Counted from the first letter of the stretch, positions 41,086-49,954 are shown. The stretch is DNA of 64,000 bases from an uncultured Dehalococcoidia bacterium (GCA_958296445.1 OY282565.1:909936-973935), one strand, 5' to 3'. Made by a program: numbers and translations. Notes: generated by a model from the sequence alone, not told the origin.

Positions 41086-41103
41086 TTGTGTAATATATCA
41101 CAA
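41086..41103. promoter_or_regulatory. CRP/FNR-like operator palindrome upstream of gltB
   Basis: TTGTGTAATATATCACAA is an inverted repeat (TTGTG-N8-CACAA), close to the CRP consensus TGTGA-N6-TCACA. The AT-rich centre could also hold the gltB -10 box on the minus strand. Between it and 41369 there is no gene, only a REP-like block at about 41272-41312 (CCTCCACCTCCGG...GGTTAGGGTGGG). Confidence 0.5.
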
Positions 41104-41368
41104 TATCCGCCGGATACAAGGCCCCCGCCCAAAGCAATCGCCCATCAACCCCAACCAGCCCCTGCTCCAAGAGCGGCTACTGGGAAAACCGGAATTATAA
41201 CCGCCATAATCGCGGCTGCCTAGCGGGGATGGCAAAGTCGCCGATGAAGCAACCCCCATCCCGCTCGCAAAATTCCCTCCACCTCCGGGGTAGGGTTAGG
41301 GTGGGGGCGTCCCCTAGAACCGTGGCGGGAAAAAGAATTTGCCAACCGCCCCGGCCGGGCCGTTGCCC

Positions 41369-41397
41369 TTGCCACCGGGGGGCAAGGCTACTATGAT
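41369..41397 (+). promoter_or_regulatory. Promoter of the DUF3090 gene (apparently leaderless)
   Basis: TTGCCA at 41369-41374, a 17-base spacer and TATGAT at 41392-41397. The ATG at 41405 follows seven bases later with no Shine-Dalgarno sequence. Confidence 0.5.
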
Positions 41398-41404
41398 ATA
41401 GCCT

Positions 41405-41950
41405 ATGGAAGAGAAGCAGGTAAAATACTCTCTGGGCAGACTTTCGCAGGTTGAGGCGGCCACTTTCGGGCAGCCGGGGCGGCGCACTTTCCGGCTGGAG
41501 TTGAGCGCCGGTTCGGCTCTCTGCTTACTGTGGCTGGAAAAGGAGCAACTGTTTCAGCTTGGCGTCTACCTCCGCGACTACATAGGCGGGCTGTCGGCCG
41601 AGGAGCGGGCGCGGGAAAGCGCCCCCCAAGAACCGACTTGGCCCGGCGGCGAAACCAGCATTGACTTCAGGGCCGGGCAGATGTTCCTCAGCCACGACCG
41701 CGAAACCAACTCCTTTTATATGCAGGCCCACGAGCGCGACAGCGGCGAGGAGCAGGACGCCCCATCCGGCCAAGAAGCCGAGTCGGTCAGCTTCTGGATT
41801 ACGATGGCCCAAGCCAGCCAACTGGCCGAGGAATCGCTACGCATCTGCGCCGCCGGACGCCCGGCCTGCTTCCTGTGCGGACAGCCCATCAACCCCGAAG
41901 GCCACGTCTGCCCTAGGGCCAACGGACACACCGTCCTAGAAGTCGGCTAA
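41405..41950 (+). CDS. DUF3090 family protein
   Basis: 181 residues. The N-terminal SLGRLSQVEAATFGQPGRRTFRLEL and the C-terminal cysteine knuckle CFLCGQPINPEGHVCPRANGH are typical of DUF3090. The central region is a beta-sheet with little sequence identity to other families. Function is unknown. It precedes the SCO1664-like gene by 30 bases, as in Actinobacteria, so they probably work together. Confidence 0.85.
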   Translation: MEEKQVKYSLGRLSQVEAATFGQPGRRTFRLELSAGSALCLLWLEKEQLFQLGVYLRDYIGGLSAEERARESAPQEPTWPGGETSIDFRAGQMFLSHDRETNSFYMQAHERDSGEEQDAPSGQEAESVSFWITMAQASQLAEESLRICAAGRPACFLCGQPINPEGHVCPRANGHTVLEVG

Positions 41951-41980
41951 CGGCCAACAGCCAGCACCGGACAGTGCCGC

Positions 41981-42703
41981 TTGACCTCCGACACGAAAGC
42001 CCAAGACTTGCTGCGTCGCGGCGAAATTTTGTCCTGCCAGTTGACGCGCATGGGTTCCAACTACACATTTGTCGTCAACGTCGCCCTAGACGGCGATGAA
42101 ACGCTGGGCATCTACAAGCCGCGCGACGGCGAGGCCCCGCTGTGGGATTTCCCCACCGGCACCCTCTACAAGCGCGAGTATGCCGCCTATCTGCTCAGCG
42201 ACATCCTCGGCTGGAACCTGGTTCCCTTCACCATCATCCGCGACGGCCCCTATGGCGTCGGGTCGGTTCAGCAGTTCATTGACCACGACCCTAGGGAAAA
42301 CTACTATACCCTGACCGGGGAACACGCCGAGCAGTTGCGGGCTGTCTGCTGCTTCGACCTAGTAGCCAACAGCACCGACCGCAAGCCCAACCACCTAATC
42401 ATCAGCGGCGACGGCAAGCTGTGGAGCATTGACCACGGCCTAACCTTTCATCCCGACGTCAAGATTCGCACCGTCATTTGGGACTTCGGCGGAGAGCCAA
42501 TCCCCGAGGCGCTGCTGGATTCCTTGGCCCAACTACAGGCCCGGCTTGCCGGCCCGCAGAAAAGCAGGCCCAAACGCCTCAAGGAGCTGCTGAAGCTGCT
42601 GGCCCCGGCGGAAGTGCAAGCGTTAAAAGAGCGGCTGGAATGGGTGTTGACCGAGCGAACCTATCCGGGGCTGTCGCGCCCCCGCCGACGGCGCGGCAGA
42701 TAG
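41981..42703 (+). CDS. SCO1664-family (PI3/4-kinase-like) protein
   Basis: 240 residues. The kinase-like pattern is visible: GIYKPRDGEAPLWDFP (ATP-binding loop), RAVCCFDLVANSTDRKPNHL (catalytic DxxxNxxDRxxxN) and WSIDHGLTF (metal-binding Asp). It may phosphorylate or adenylylate an unknown substrate. The start is a TTG at 41981, without a clear ribosome-binding site, perhaps translated by coupling with the DUF3090 gene. Confidence 0.82.
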   Translation: MTSDTKAQDLLRRGEILSCQLTRMGSNYTFVVNVALDGDETLGIYKPRDGEAPLWDFPTGTLYKREYAAYLLSDILGWNLVPFTIIRDGPYGVGSVQQFIDHDPRENYYTLTGEHAEQLRAVCCFDLVANSTDRKPNHLIISGDGKLWSIDHGLTFHPDVKIRTVIWDFGGEPIPEALLDSLAQLQARLAGPQKSRPKRLKELLKLLAPAEVQALKERLEWVLTERTYPGLSRPRRRRGR

Positions 42704-42779
42704 AGCGGGCGCGGCGGAAACGCAGGCAACAAAGCGCCCCGGCCAATGGCGATATACGGCGCGGACGGCAGGGTTTGTT

Positions 42780-43130
42780 ATGGGCGTGGAAAGCATCAGC
42801 GCGGTTACGCTGGCAGTAACGGATATGCCCCGGTCGGTGGTGTTCTACCGCGATTTCGTCGGGCTGGAGCTGCTCTACGGCGGCGAGAACGCCACGTTCA
42901 CCAGCTTTCGCGTGGGCGCAGGCTACATCAACCTGATGCTCCGCCAAGAGCGGCCGGCCTGGTGGGGGCGGCTGATATTCCACGTTGACGACGTAGACGC
43001 CCACTACCGGCGGCTAACCGGCTACGGCCTAACCCCGTCCACCACCCCCGCCGACGCGCCGTGGGGCGAGCGCTACTTTCACATAGACGACCCCGACGGC
43101 CACGAACTCAGCTTCGCCCGCCCCCTGTAA
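42780..43130 (+). CDS. VOC (glyoxalase/dioxygenase-fold) protein
   Basis: 116 residues with two beta-alpha-beta modules: SAVTLAVTDMPRSVVFYRDFVGLELLYGG and LIFHVDDVDAHYRRLTGYGL, ending in FHIDDPDGHELSFARPL. His and Glu ligands are positioned as in dioxygenase-like VOC proteins. It may have an additional unassigned role near the SCO1664 gene. Confidence 0.83.
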   Translation: MGVESISAVTLAVTDMPRSVVFYRDFVGLELLYGGENATFTSFRVGAGYINLMLRQERPAWWGRLIFHVDDVDAHYRRLTGYGLTPSTTPADAPWGERYFHIDDPDGHELSFARPL

Positions 43131-43184
43131 GCAGAGGGCGTTGCCAAAGCCCCCTGCCAGCGGTTGGGCATTGGGAACACGCCC

Positions 43185-44267
43185 TTAAACGTTAATCAGG
43201 AAGTTGATAACGTCGCCATCCTGTACCGGATAAGTCTTCCCCTCGGAGCGCAGCACGCCTTCCTTGCGGCCTTGGGCCAGACTGCCGCAGCGCATCAGGT
43301 CTTCGTAGCGGATGACCTCGGCGCGGATGAAGCCGCGGGTGAAGTCGGAATGTATCGCGCCCGCGGCGTCCAGTGCCGGTATTCCGTAGGGAACCGGCCA
43401 GGCCCGCACTTCGTCCTCGCCCACAGTCAGGAACGACACCAGCCCAACGGTGTCGTAGCACACCCGCTTGACCCGCTCGACGGCCGATTCGCTGATGCCC
43501 AGAGCATCGCGGAACTCTTCGGCCTCCTCCTCGGGCATCAACGCCAAATCCGCCTCCAGCCGGGCGCAGAGCCGCACTTCGCCCAGCCCGCCAGTCATTT
43601 CCGGCGGCAGGCCCAAACCGGAGAGCGCGGGCGCCTCGCCGGATTCTCCAGTATTAAAGGCGACGATGATGGGCTTGCCGGTAAGCAACTGGTAATCCGC
43701 CATTGCCGCCCGTTCCGAAGGGGTCAACTCCTGTCGGCGCACCCGGATGCCGGACTCTAGGGCGTCTTTGGCCTTGCGCACCGCGTCGGCTTGGGGCAGC
43801 AACGCCGGACGCTCGGCGGGGCGGGATTTCTTCAGGGCGTCGCCCAAGCGGAATTCGGCCCGCTCCAGCGTTTCCAAGTCGGCCAGCGCCAGCTCGTTCA
43901 GCATCTCCGCCAAATCGCGGGCCGGGTCGGTGGGACCCTGCAAGGCGTCCTCGAAAGCCCGCACCACCAGCAGCAACGCCCCGGCCCCTTGTAGGATGTT
44001 GCGGTGCCGCCCGGTCAGCGTCTGACGGCGATGCGCCCCGCCGCCGGGCGCGGGCGGCAAATCCCAGAACTTAATCTCTGCGTAAACCACCTTCCGGGGC
44101 AAATACATCCGCTCCAGAGCGTCCAGGCGCGGGTCAATGACTTTCACCACGCCCACCTGCACCGGCCCGGCGCTACCCGCGTCGGCCGCGGCATAGTGTC
44201 CGGCGGTAAGGGCGTTAAAGGCAGTGGTTTTGCCGCTCTGCGGAAGGCCGATGATAGCGATGTCCAT
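43185..44267 (-). CDS. YchF/Obg-type GTPase
   Basis: 360 residues. The P-loop is GLPQSGKTT (7-15), and the DLPPAPGGG segment stands in the G3 position where YchF usually has DxAGL. The C-terminal TGS-like domain contains AGAIHSDFTRGFIRAEVIRYEDL and ends DGDVINFLINV, as in YchF/OLA1, a ribosome-associated ATPase/GTPase. The G3 and coiled-coil regions are divergent, so it is a YchF-like rather than a standard YchF protein. The start at 44267 follows AGGAA. Confidence 0.82.
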   Translation of the reverse strand: MDIAIIGLPQSGKTTAFNALTAGHYAAADAGSAGPVQVGVVKVIDPRLDALERMYLPRKVVYAEIKFWDLPPAPGGGAHRRQTLTGRHRNILQGAGALLLVVRAFEDALQGPTDPARDLAEMLNELALADLETLERAEFRLGDALKKSRPAERPALLPQADAVRKAKDALESGIRVRRQELTPSERAAMADYQLLTGKPIIVAFNTGESGEAPALSGLGLPPEMTGGLGEVRLCARLEADLALMPEEEAEEFRDALGISESAVERVKRVCYDTVGLVSFLTVGEDEVRAWPVPYGIPALDAAGAIHSDFTRGFIRAEVIRYEDLMRCGSLAQGRKEGVLRSEGKTYPVQDGDVINFLINV

Positions 44268-44286
44268 TTGACGTTCCTGCTCTTTT

Positions 44287-44928
44287 TTAAGGATATAACC
44301 CCTGCTCATTCAGAAGGGCGCGGGCAATGCTGGATAGAGGCTTGTCCCTGGCGATGATTTGGCGCAGTCGGCCAGAAATCGCAACGTAATTATCGGGCAT
44401 ATAGCTGATTATCTCTTTTAGCAGTGCTATAACATACAAGCGCGCCTTCAGATGATGCTCGTCGTTCAGCCCTAAATCGCGTATGGTTTGCAGTGCTTTC
44501 CGGCGTCGTTGCGCCGTCAAGCCCTCCTTGGTGAGTATTTCACCCGTAGCAGTGTCGAAATCGAAAAAGGCTTCCGGGCGTGCTGGTAAAGTTCTGGCGC
44601 AAGGGTCAACGTAGCCTCCGGCAGGCCACTTGTCCAATTTCTTTTGATTACAGTCTGCGCAGGCAAAGACCCAGTTGGCCCATTCGTAGACCAGCTCAGG
44701 AAACTTGCTTTTGGGGCGGAAATGGTCAACCTCGCCCTTAGTGGTTTTTTCGCAATAGCCGCAAAGTCCGGCGAATGCGGCGCCAATATCGTTGTGAAAA
44801 TCCCGCCAACGTGAATCCCTTGGACGTACCCCGATTCTACTTGGGTAATATGCCACCCAACGCGGCGTATAACGTCCTCTGATGGCGTTCAGCTCTCCCG
44901 GTTCCTTTCCCCGGTTAACCCAGTGCAT
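44287..44928 (-). CDS. HNH nuclease, PtuB-like (Septu)
   Basis: 213 residues with the TIGR02646/PtuB pattern: CGYCEKTTKGEVDHFRPKSKFPELVYEWANWVFACADCNQKK, where two CxxC pairs hold zinc and the EVDHFRPKS His acts in catalysis. It directly follows the ATPase gene, beginning two bases after its stop (TAATATG). A TTG at 44970 would extend it into the ATPase gene and has no better signal. In Septu systems PtuA senses and PtuB cuts DNA. Confidence 0.85.
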   Translation of the reverse strand: MHWVNRGKEPGELNAIRGRYTPRWVAYYPSRIGVRPRDSRWRDFHNDIGAAFAGLCGYCEKTTKGEVDHFRPKSKFPELVYEWANWVFACADCNQKKLDKWPAGGYVDPCARTLPARPEAFFDFDTATGEILTKEGLTAQRRRKALQTIRDLGLNDEHHLKARLYVIALLKEIISYMPDNYVAISGRLRQIIARDKPLSSIARALLNEQGLYP

Positions 44929-44929
44929 A

Positions 44930-46228
44930 TTAGTTGGACTTAGCCCGATTTTGGCGTTTCGTCGGCTCAACTGGCCTAGACGCCTCTGTTGCGGTGCTGG
45001 TGTTATCCTTAATTTCTTTCAGTATGTCGCTGAGATGCTCAATTTGAGCTACTACCGGGCCGCTCAACAAAGTCGGCCCTATTAAGTTTCTGAGTTTTTC
45101 CAACTCCTCAGCCTCAACATCTGTGAGCGTTTCCTTGAATCGGAGCTCTTCCAGCCGCTCGACCATTGACGACGTATACAGGTCCGACGGGTTTCGCACG
45201 TCTAGGACGTTCCGCAATATCTCATCGGAAGTCCACCCCACAATGTCCAGCGCGTTTTGCGAAACCGTAACCTCGCCGTCCGCATCCCGGCTGAGCAACT
45301 GCGCCTGCCCTTCCTCCAGCCCGGCCAGCATCAGCGGCGAGTGGGTGGCGCAGAAAATTTGCAGGTTGCGAAAGTTGCCGGTCAATGCCGGGATAATCCG
45401 CCGTTGCCAAGACGGGTGCAGGTGGGCGTCTATTTCGTCCACGATGAGAATTGCGGGCTTGTCCTCCAACTTTTCGGGATAATCATAGTATTCGGCATAG
45501 CCGAACAGAAAACGGGCCAGCCACTGGACGATTGACTGCGTTCCCTGGCTCAGCGCGTTCAGTGGCAGGCTGCCGTCAATAGTCTGAAACTCAGGGAAAA
45601 GCCCCAGGTCGTCTTCGCCAATAGACAAAAACTCAAGAGGGTAGCCTTCAGTGATTTCCGACGCGACTCTGGCAACCGTATCTATAAGCTGGCGTATCTG
45701 AGGCTGCTTACGGCGATAACTGGCATAATCCAGGTCAACCATTTTCTGAATCACCGATTCGTCGCTCACCAATACGGCATCGGTAGGCATAAGCCTGCGT
45801 CTTTGGCGCAATTCGGGGGCATTAAGCCCGCTGCCTTCAGACGAATCCGGCCCGGGCGACTGCGCCGCCCAGCTAATCGAAGGGCCTTTCGCGCGGTATT
45901 CGGTGCTTTGCCGCAGGGACGGAACGAATGCTGAAAACCCTATATCCGGCAACGGCCCGGCCCTCCCCGGCTGCTCCCTTATATCGGCTGGCAGTACACC
46001 CTTAAACCTCTGGCCGTCGGTCAAAGCGATTTCCCACTCACTGCCGGAACCCTTTAGGAATCTGGCCGGAAAATCAAAGGGATAAACCGTAGCCTCCGCC
46101 AGCGCCAGCAGCGCGGTGGATTTCCCCGAATTGTTCGGCCCCACAAACACGTTCACCCGCTCATCAAACTCGAAAGTGATGTCGTCAAACGGCCCGGCGT
46201 TGGTGACCCTGAACTTGGCTATCGGCAT
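44930..46228 (-). CDS. AAA ATPase, PtuA-like (Septu)
   Basis: 432 residues. Walker A GPNNSGKS (30-37), a signature stretch NALSQGTQSIVQWL, Walker B ILIVDEIDAHLHP and ATHSPLMLAGL. The C-terminus is a charged helical region ending in KRQNRAKSN. Together with the HNH partner this matches the two-gene Septu (PtuAB) defence layout. Base composition matches the neighbours, so it is probably an older resident. Confidence 0.8.
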   Translation of the reverse strand: MPIAKFRVTNAGPFDDITFEFDERVNVFVGPNNSGKSTALLALAEATVYPFDFPARFLKGSGSEWEIALTDGQRFKGVLPADIREQPGRAGPLPDIGFSAFVPSLRQSTEYRAKGPSISWAAQSPGPDSSEGSGLNAPELRQRRRLMPTDAVLVSDESVIQKMVDLDYASYRRKQPQIRQLIDTVARVASEITEGYPLEFLSIGEDDLGLFPEFQTIDGSLPLNALSQGTQSIVQWLARFLFGYAEYYDYPEKLEDKPAILIVDEIDAHLHPSWQRRIIPALTGNFRNLQIFCATHSPLMLAGLEEGQAQLLSRDADGEVTVSQNALDIVGWTSDEILRNVLDVRNPSDLYTSSMVERLEELRFKETLTDVEAEELEKLRNLIGPTLLSGPVVAQIEHLSDILKEIKDNTSTATEASRPVEPTKRQNRAKSN

Positions 46229-46247
46229 TTTCGTTCACCCATTGCCT

Positions 46248-47369
46248 TTAGTACGATTGAAACAACCGCCCCCATTCGGTTTTCAGGGCGGCTTCGATGC
46301 GGCGGCGGCCTTTGGTTTTCAGCCAGTAGCCGTTATGGTACAGGTTGGACGCCAGAAAGGCCCAGCCTACTATCGGACTGCGTAGCAGCATATTCTCCAG
46401 CGGCTTTAGCGGCCCCCAGTAAATCAACTTCTGGCCCCGGCTGGCGAAGGTGTTTTCCACCCCGGAGAAACGCCAGTTGACCCCGCCGATGTCCTCGCCG
46501 CGCACGTCTATGCCCGCCACATCGCCGCAGCCCAGCCCGCGCTCGTGGGCCAGGCGGATAAACGGGATGCTCATTGGGTCGAAGCCCATCATCCGGGCGG
46601 CCACGGCGTCTATGGCTACCTGGTCGGCACTGGCTAGGATGCGGTTCTTTATGTGCCAGCGCATAGCACGCGGGCCGGGCCCGTCCCCGGCAAAAGTGCC
46701 GTCCATCACCGCGAAAAGCCCCGGGTGTATTTCCTGCTGGATTGCCAGCAGGTCAACCAGCGTTTCGTGAATCACCGAATGCGTCCAGTGGCGCTTGCGG
46801 TGCAGCAACCCGCCGAAAGCGTTTTTCATCGCCCCGGTCATAGTGGTGAACACGTGGGTTTTCATCGTGGGCAAGTGGACGATGTTGGTTCCGGGGAAAC
46901 ATTCGGGAATCTGAATGCCCTCCGGGAAAATGTCGTCCAGGGCCAGCATTTCGGCGCGGGGCCGGTAGTCAATCCAGCGGTTGGGCGGGCTGTCCAAGTG
47001 GATTGCGGGCAGGCCCGCCCGCTCTTGGGCCGCCTTGTGCTTGTTATTCGCCTCGCCTTCGTAGGAATCAACCACCACGGTGCCGTTGTGGGCGGCCAGC
47101 AGGTCGCGGCGGCCCAGCGATTTCAGGGCGTTGGCGACGCCCTCAATCTGCCACGGCGTAGAGGAACAGCCGGGATACCAGTGCTGCCAAGATATGTTGA
47201 CCTTTAGCAGCGTGCGGTTTTCCGGCGGCAGGAATTGGGCGGCCCCGGCCAGGTTCATAGCGCGGGCGATGTCGTCCTGCACCGTTTCCGGCGTAGTGGC
47301 GACCACGGCCACCACCGGGGCCGTCGCGCCGCGGGCGGATGGGTGCGCGGTTGCTTGCTGTATCTGCAT
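46248..47369 (-). CDS. DUF362 domain protein
   Basis: 373 residues. The N-terminal region contains LKVNISWQHWYPGCSSTPWQIEG and later NIVHLPTMKTHVFTTMTGAMKNAFGG, both typical of DUF362, an iron-sulfur-linked family of unknown function. No ferredoxin Cys cluster is present. The start ATG at 47369 follows AGGAG with a ten-base gap. It follows the UbiA-like gene on the same strand by about 100 bases. Confidence 0.8.
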   Translation of the reverse strand: MQIQQATAHPSARGATAPVVAVVATTPETVQDDIARAMNLAGAAQFLPPENRTLLKVNISWQHWYPGCSSTPWQIEGVANALKSLGRRDLLAAHNGTVVVDSYEGEANNKHKAAQERAGLPAIHLDSPPNRWIDYRPRAEMLALDDIFPEGIQIPECFPGTNIVHLPTMKTHVFTTMTGAMKNAFGGLLHRKRHWTHSVIHETLVDLLAIQQEIHPGLFAVMDGTFAGDGPGPRAMRWHIKNRILASADQVAIDAVAARMMGFDPMSIPFIRLAHERGLGCGDVAGIDVRGEDIGGVNWRFSGVENTFASRGQKLIYWGPLKPLENMLLRSPIVGWAFLASNLYHNGYWLKTKGRRRIEAALKTEWGRLFQSY

Positions 47370-47472
47370 CTTGCGGATTCTCCTGATGTTCGGGGTGTTG
47401 CCCCGGACAAGGCGCACGGCTGTGCGCCCCTACATATCACGTCATATTTGCCATCGTTGCTACCAATCGTCG

Positions 47473-48363
47473 CTACCCGATGAGCAGCAGCACCGCCGCC
47501 GACACTGCCAGCCAGGCGGCGATGCAGGCCAGCAACGGCAGGTCGCGCACCATCAACTGCTCCGGCGATTCGGCGTGGCTGCTGGTGTTCAGCAGGTACA
47601 GATACCGGAACAGCCCCAGCGCCACCAGCGGCAGGGTAAACAGCATCGCGTTGTTGTCGGGCAGATTGTCGGCCTCGATGGTGTACAAAGTATAGCTGAG
47701 CAGCGCCGCCGTTGCCGAGATAGTCAGCAGTTGCGAAATAAACGGCCCGGCGTAATAGGCCAGTGTCCGGCGCTGCTGTCCGGCATCGTCGCCCGCCAGC
47801 CGCGCCTCGGCGTAGCGGCGGCCTAGCACGATGAACAGCGCCCCGGCCCCGGTAGTGGCGTAGAGCCAGGGCGATGGTTCGACTTCGATGGTCAAGGCCC
47901 CGGCCGCGGCGCGAATGACATAACCGCTGGCGACGGCGAAAACGTCCAGCAACGGAACGTTCTTGCCCCCCAGCGAATACGCCACGTTTATCGCCAGATA
48001 AAGCATCCCCACCAGCGCCAGCAGTTGGCTGACGTACCAGACCGCGGCCAGTCCGGTTCCGGCCAGCGCGGCCAGCAACGCCGCCGCCGCCGGCAGGCCC
48101 ACCCGGCCCGAAGCGATGGGGCGGCGGCGCTTCAGCGGATGGCGGCGGTCGGCTTCCCGATCCATCATATCGTTCAGCACATAGACGCCGCTGCTCATAC
48201 CGCAAAAGCCTAGGAACACCAAGGCCAGCCGCAGCAACAGTTCCGGCACCTCGCCCGCCGATTCCACCGACCAGGCAACGTCCACTGCAAACAGAAAAGG
48301 CAGGAACACCAGCCCGTTCTTGGCCCACTGCAACGGACGCAGCAGACGGAATACGTCGGCCAT
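47473..48363 (-). CDS. UbiA-family prenyltransferase (DPPR synthase-like)
   Basis: 296 residues with about eight membrane helices. The first aspartate-rich motif is NDMMDREADRRHP and a later acidic loop lies near LGRRYAEARLAGDD. The N-terminal RPLQWAKNGLVFLPF resembles decaprenyl-phosphate phosphoribosyltransferase (UbiA, Rv3806c-like), which makes lipid-linked pentose-phosphate for cell-wall arabinan. A simple polyprenyl or quinone role is possible. If DPPR-like, it could supply donors for GT-C transferases such as those at 13-21 kb. Confidence 0.82.
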   Translation of the reverse strand: MADVFRLLRPLQWAKNGLVFLPFLFAVDVAWSVESAGEVPELLLRLALVFLGFCGMSSGVYVLNDMMDREADRRHPLKRRRPIASGRVGLPAAAALLAALAGTGLAAVWYVSQLLALVGMLYLAINVAYSLGGKNVPLLDVFAVASGYVIRAAAGALTIEVEPSPWLYATTGAGALFIVLGRRYAEARLAGDDAGQQRRTLAYYAGPFISQLLTISATAALLSYTLYTIEADNLPDNNAMLFTLPLVALGLFRYLYLLNTSSHAESPEQLMVRDLPLLACIAAWLAVSAAVLLLIG

Positions 48364-48374
48364 CCGGCGGCGCC

Positions 48375-48770
48375 CTAACGCCTAGGGCCGCTGGCCGTCG
48401 GCCCCGGGCCGGCGGCCGGCTGCGCCCTTTCCGCGGCCCGCAGCCCCGAATACCACGCGCCCAGCGCCGACATACTGCCGTAGTAGAAAGTGACCACTAC
48501 CGCCCCGCCCCACAGCAGGAGCGGGTACTGGAAATCCCCCAGCATCGTGACCAGCACCGCGGCCGCCAGCACAATCACGCCCACCACCGCCCCCAGCCAG
48601 ACTCCGTAAGCCAAAGCCTTCCGTCCCGGCGTCCCCGGATAGTCCCGCGCCGCGTTAATCCCGAAATACCCGGCGATAAACGGCCCAAAGGGAACCCCGA
48701 TAAAGTGAACCACAGGAATGGCGGCCAGCAGGACAACCACCCCCAACCCGATGAAAACACCCTTAATCAT
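48375..48770 (-). CDS. Small membrane protein of unknown function
   Basis: 131 residues with about four membrane helices (GVFIGLGVVVLLAAIPVVHFIG, a middle helix, AVVGVIVLAAAVLVTM, LLLWGGAVVVTFYYG) and a Pro/Ala-rich C-terminal tail. The start used is ATG 48770; TTG 48782 is an alternative. A TATAAT -10 lies on the minus strand at 48814-48809. It precedes the UbiA-type gene by 12 bases and probably forms an operon with it. Confidence 0.65.
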   Translation of the reverse strand: MIKGVFIGLGVVVLLAAIPVVHFIGVPFGPFIAGYFGINAARDYPGTPGRKALAYGVWLGAVVGVIVLAAAVLVTMLGDFQYPLLLWGGAVVVTFYYGSMSALGAWYSGLRAAERAQPAAGPGPTASGPRR

Positions 48771-48859
48771 CGCGCCAAACAACCGAGCAAGATATAAACT
48801 GCCCGCCTATTATATCCGAAAACCACCGCCCTAACCCGCCATACCCGCCGCCCCAACCC

Positions 48860-48884
48860 GTCATTCCCGCGAATGCGGGAATCC
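48860..48884. repeat. REP-like palindrome
   Basis: ATTCCCGCGAATGCGGGAAT forms a near-perfect hairpin within GTCATTCCCGCGAATGCGGG. It lies in the divergent region between the small membrane protein and the thioesterase, which otherwise (48815-48991) holds no gene. Confidence 0.65.
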
Positions 48885-48991
48885 ATCCCCCGCCGCTATA
48901 ACGCCCGCTGCTATGATGTGCGGTAAACTGAAAAACCCGGCGCAAGCATCAATCATTGTTCTCGAACCCATCATATTAAGGAGAGCCAGAT

Positions 48992-49381
48992 TTGCCCGGC
49001 GACGATGATTCCCCCTTTTCCCGGTTCATCGGCATTCAAGACGGCCTATCCGAGGGCGGCGTAGGCAGCGTTTCGCTGGCGGTGCGCCCCCACCACTTGC
49101 AGGCCGCCGGGCGGGTTCACGGCGGCCTGATTGCCGTGCTGGTGGACACCGCCTTTTTCCGCGCCGTCCGCTCCCTGCTGGCCCCGGGGCAAGGCACAAC
49201 CACCATCGAACTGAAAATAAACTTCCTCGAACCCGCCGATTCCGGCCGCCTAACCGCCACCGCCACGATAATCAGCAACGCCAACCGCCTGATGGTAGCC
49301 GACATCGAAGTAACCGCCGACGGCAACCGCCTGATAGCCCAAGCCACCGGCACCTTCCTAGTAATCGGCGGTGACGATTAA
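48992..49381 (+). CDS. PaaI-type hotdog thioesterase
   Basis: 129 residues of the hotdog fold: VRPHHLQAAGRVHGGLIAVLVDTAFF gives the HGG/active-site loop and acidic Asp, followed by IELKINFLEPADSGRL. It hydrolyses acyl-CoA thioesters. Start: TTG at 48992 with AAGGAGAG seven bases before it. Confidence 0.85.
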   Translation: MPGDDDSPFSRFIGIQDGLSEGGVGSVSLAVRPHHLQAAGRVHGGLIAVLVDTAFFRAVRSLLAPGQGTTTIELKINFLEPADSGRLTATATIISNANRLMVADIEVTADGNRLIAQATGTFLVIGGDD

Positions 49382-49443
49382 CCCCAAAAAACCCCGCGTC
49401 CTCTGCGCCCTATATGGCAAACCGGGGCAAACCGGGCCCCGGT

Positions 49444-49472
49444 TTGGAACTCGCGGCGCTCTGGTGTATAAT
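49444..49472 (+). promoter_or_regulatory. Promoter of the Rrf2-type regulator
   Basis: TTGGAA at 49444-49449, a 17-base spacer and TATAAT at 49467-49472. The regulator's ATG at 49505 has AAGGAG before it. Confidence 0.6.
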
Positions 49473-49504
49473 CCGGTTGCTCAGGCCCTTTAAGGAGCGG
49501 CGAG

Positions 49505-49933
49505 ATGAAAATCCCCATGCGCGTTGATTATGGGGTGCGGGCCCTGGTTGAGCTGGCCCTGCGCTATGGCGACGGCCCGGTTCAGACCGCGGAAATCGCG
49601 GCCAAGCAGGGCATCCCCGTAGCCTATCTCGACCAGTTGATGGCTTCCCTCAACAAATTCGGTTTCGTAGCCAGCCGCCGCGGGCCCCGGGGCGGCCACT
49701 CCCTCGCCCTGCCCCCCGGCGCCATCAACCTCAGTATGGTAATGTCCAAGCTGGACGCCAACAGCTCCCCCCTAGACTGCCTAATCAACCCCCTCGACTG
49801 CGTGCTGTCCGACTCCTGCGCCCAGCAGGAAGTATGGAAGTCCGTAGAAGACGCCATCCGCGAAGTGTTGAGCAACATCACCCTAGCCGACCTCGCCGAC
49901 CGCCAGCTAAGCCTAGCCGCCACCGCCCCCTAA
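49505..49933 (+). CDS. Rrf2-family transcriptional regulator
   Basis: 142 residues. The winged-helix N-terminus has the family pattern MKIPMRVDYGVRALVELALRYG. Three Cys (92, 99, 105) in the CLINPLDCVLSDSC segment are placed to bind an Fe-S cluster, as in IscR/NsrR/CymR relatives. It probably senses iron-sulfur or redox status. The nearest downstream gene is the Rieske-amidohydrolase, which has its own promoter. A cysteine-metabolism role (CymR-like) is possible given the operon at 56.7 kb, but no operator was identified. Confidence 0.87.
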   Translation: MKIPMRVDYGVRALVELALRYGDGPVQTAEIAAKQGIPVAYLDQLMASLNKFGFVASRRGPRGGHSLALPPGAINLSMVMSKLDANSSPLDCLINPLDCVLSDSCAQQEVWKSVEDAIREVLSNITLADLADRQLSLAATAP

Positions 49934-49954
49934 CCGCCCGGCCCGTTCCCCCAT

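Noticed and set aside
40973..41400. Possible riboswitch before gltB
   Set aside because: A hairpin is visible, but no known riboswitch core was recognised; kept only as a structured leader.
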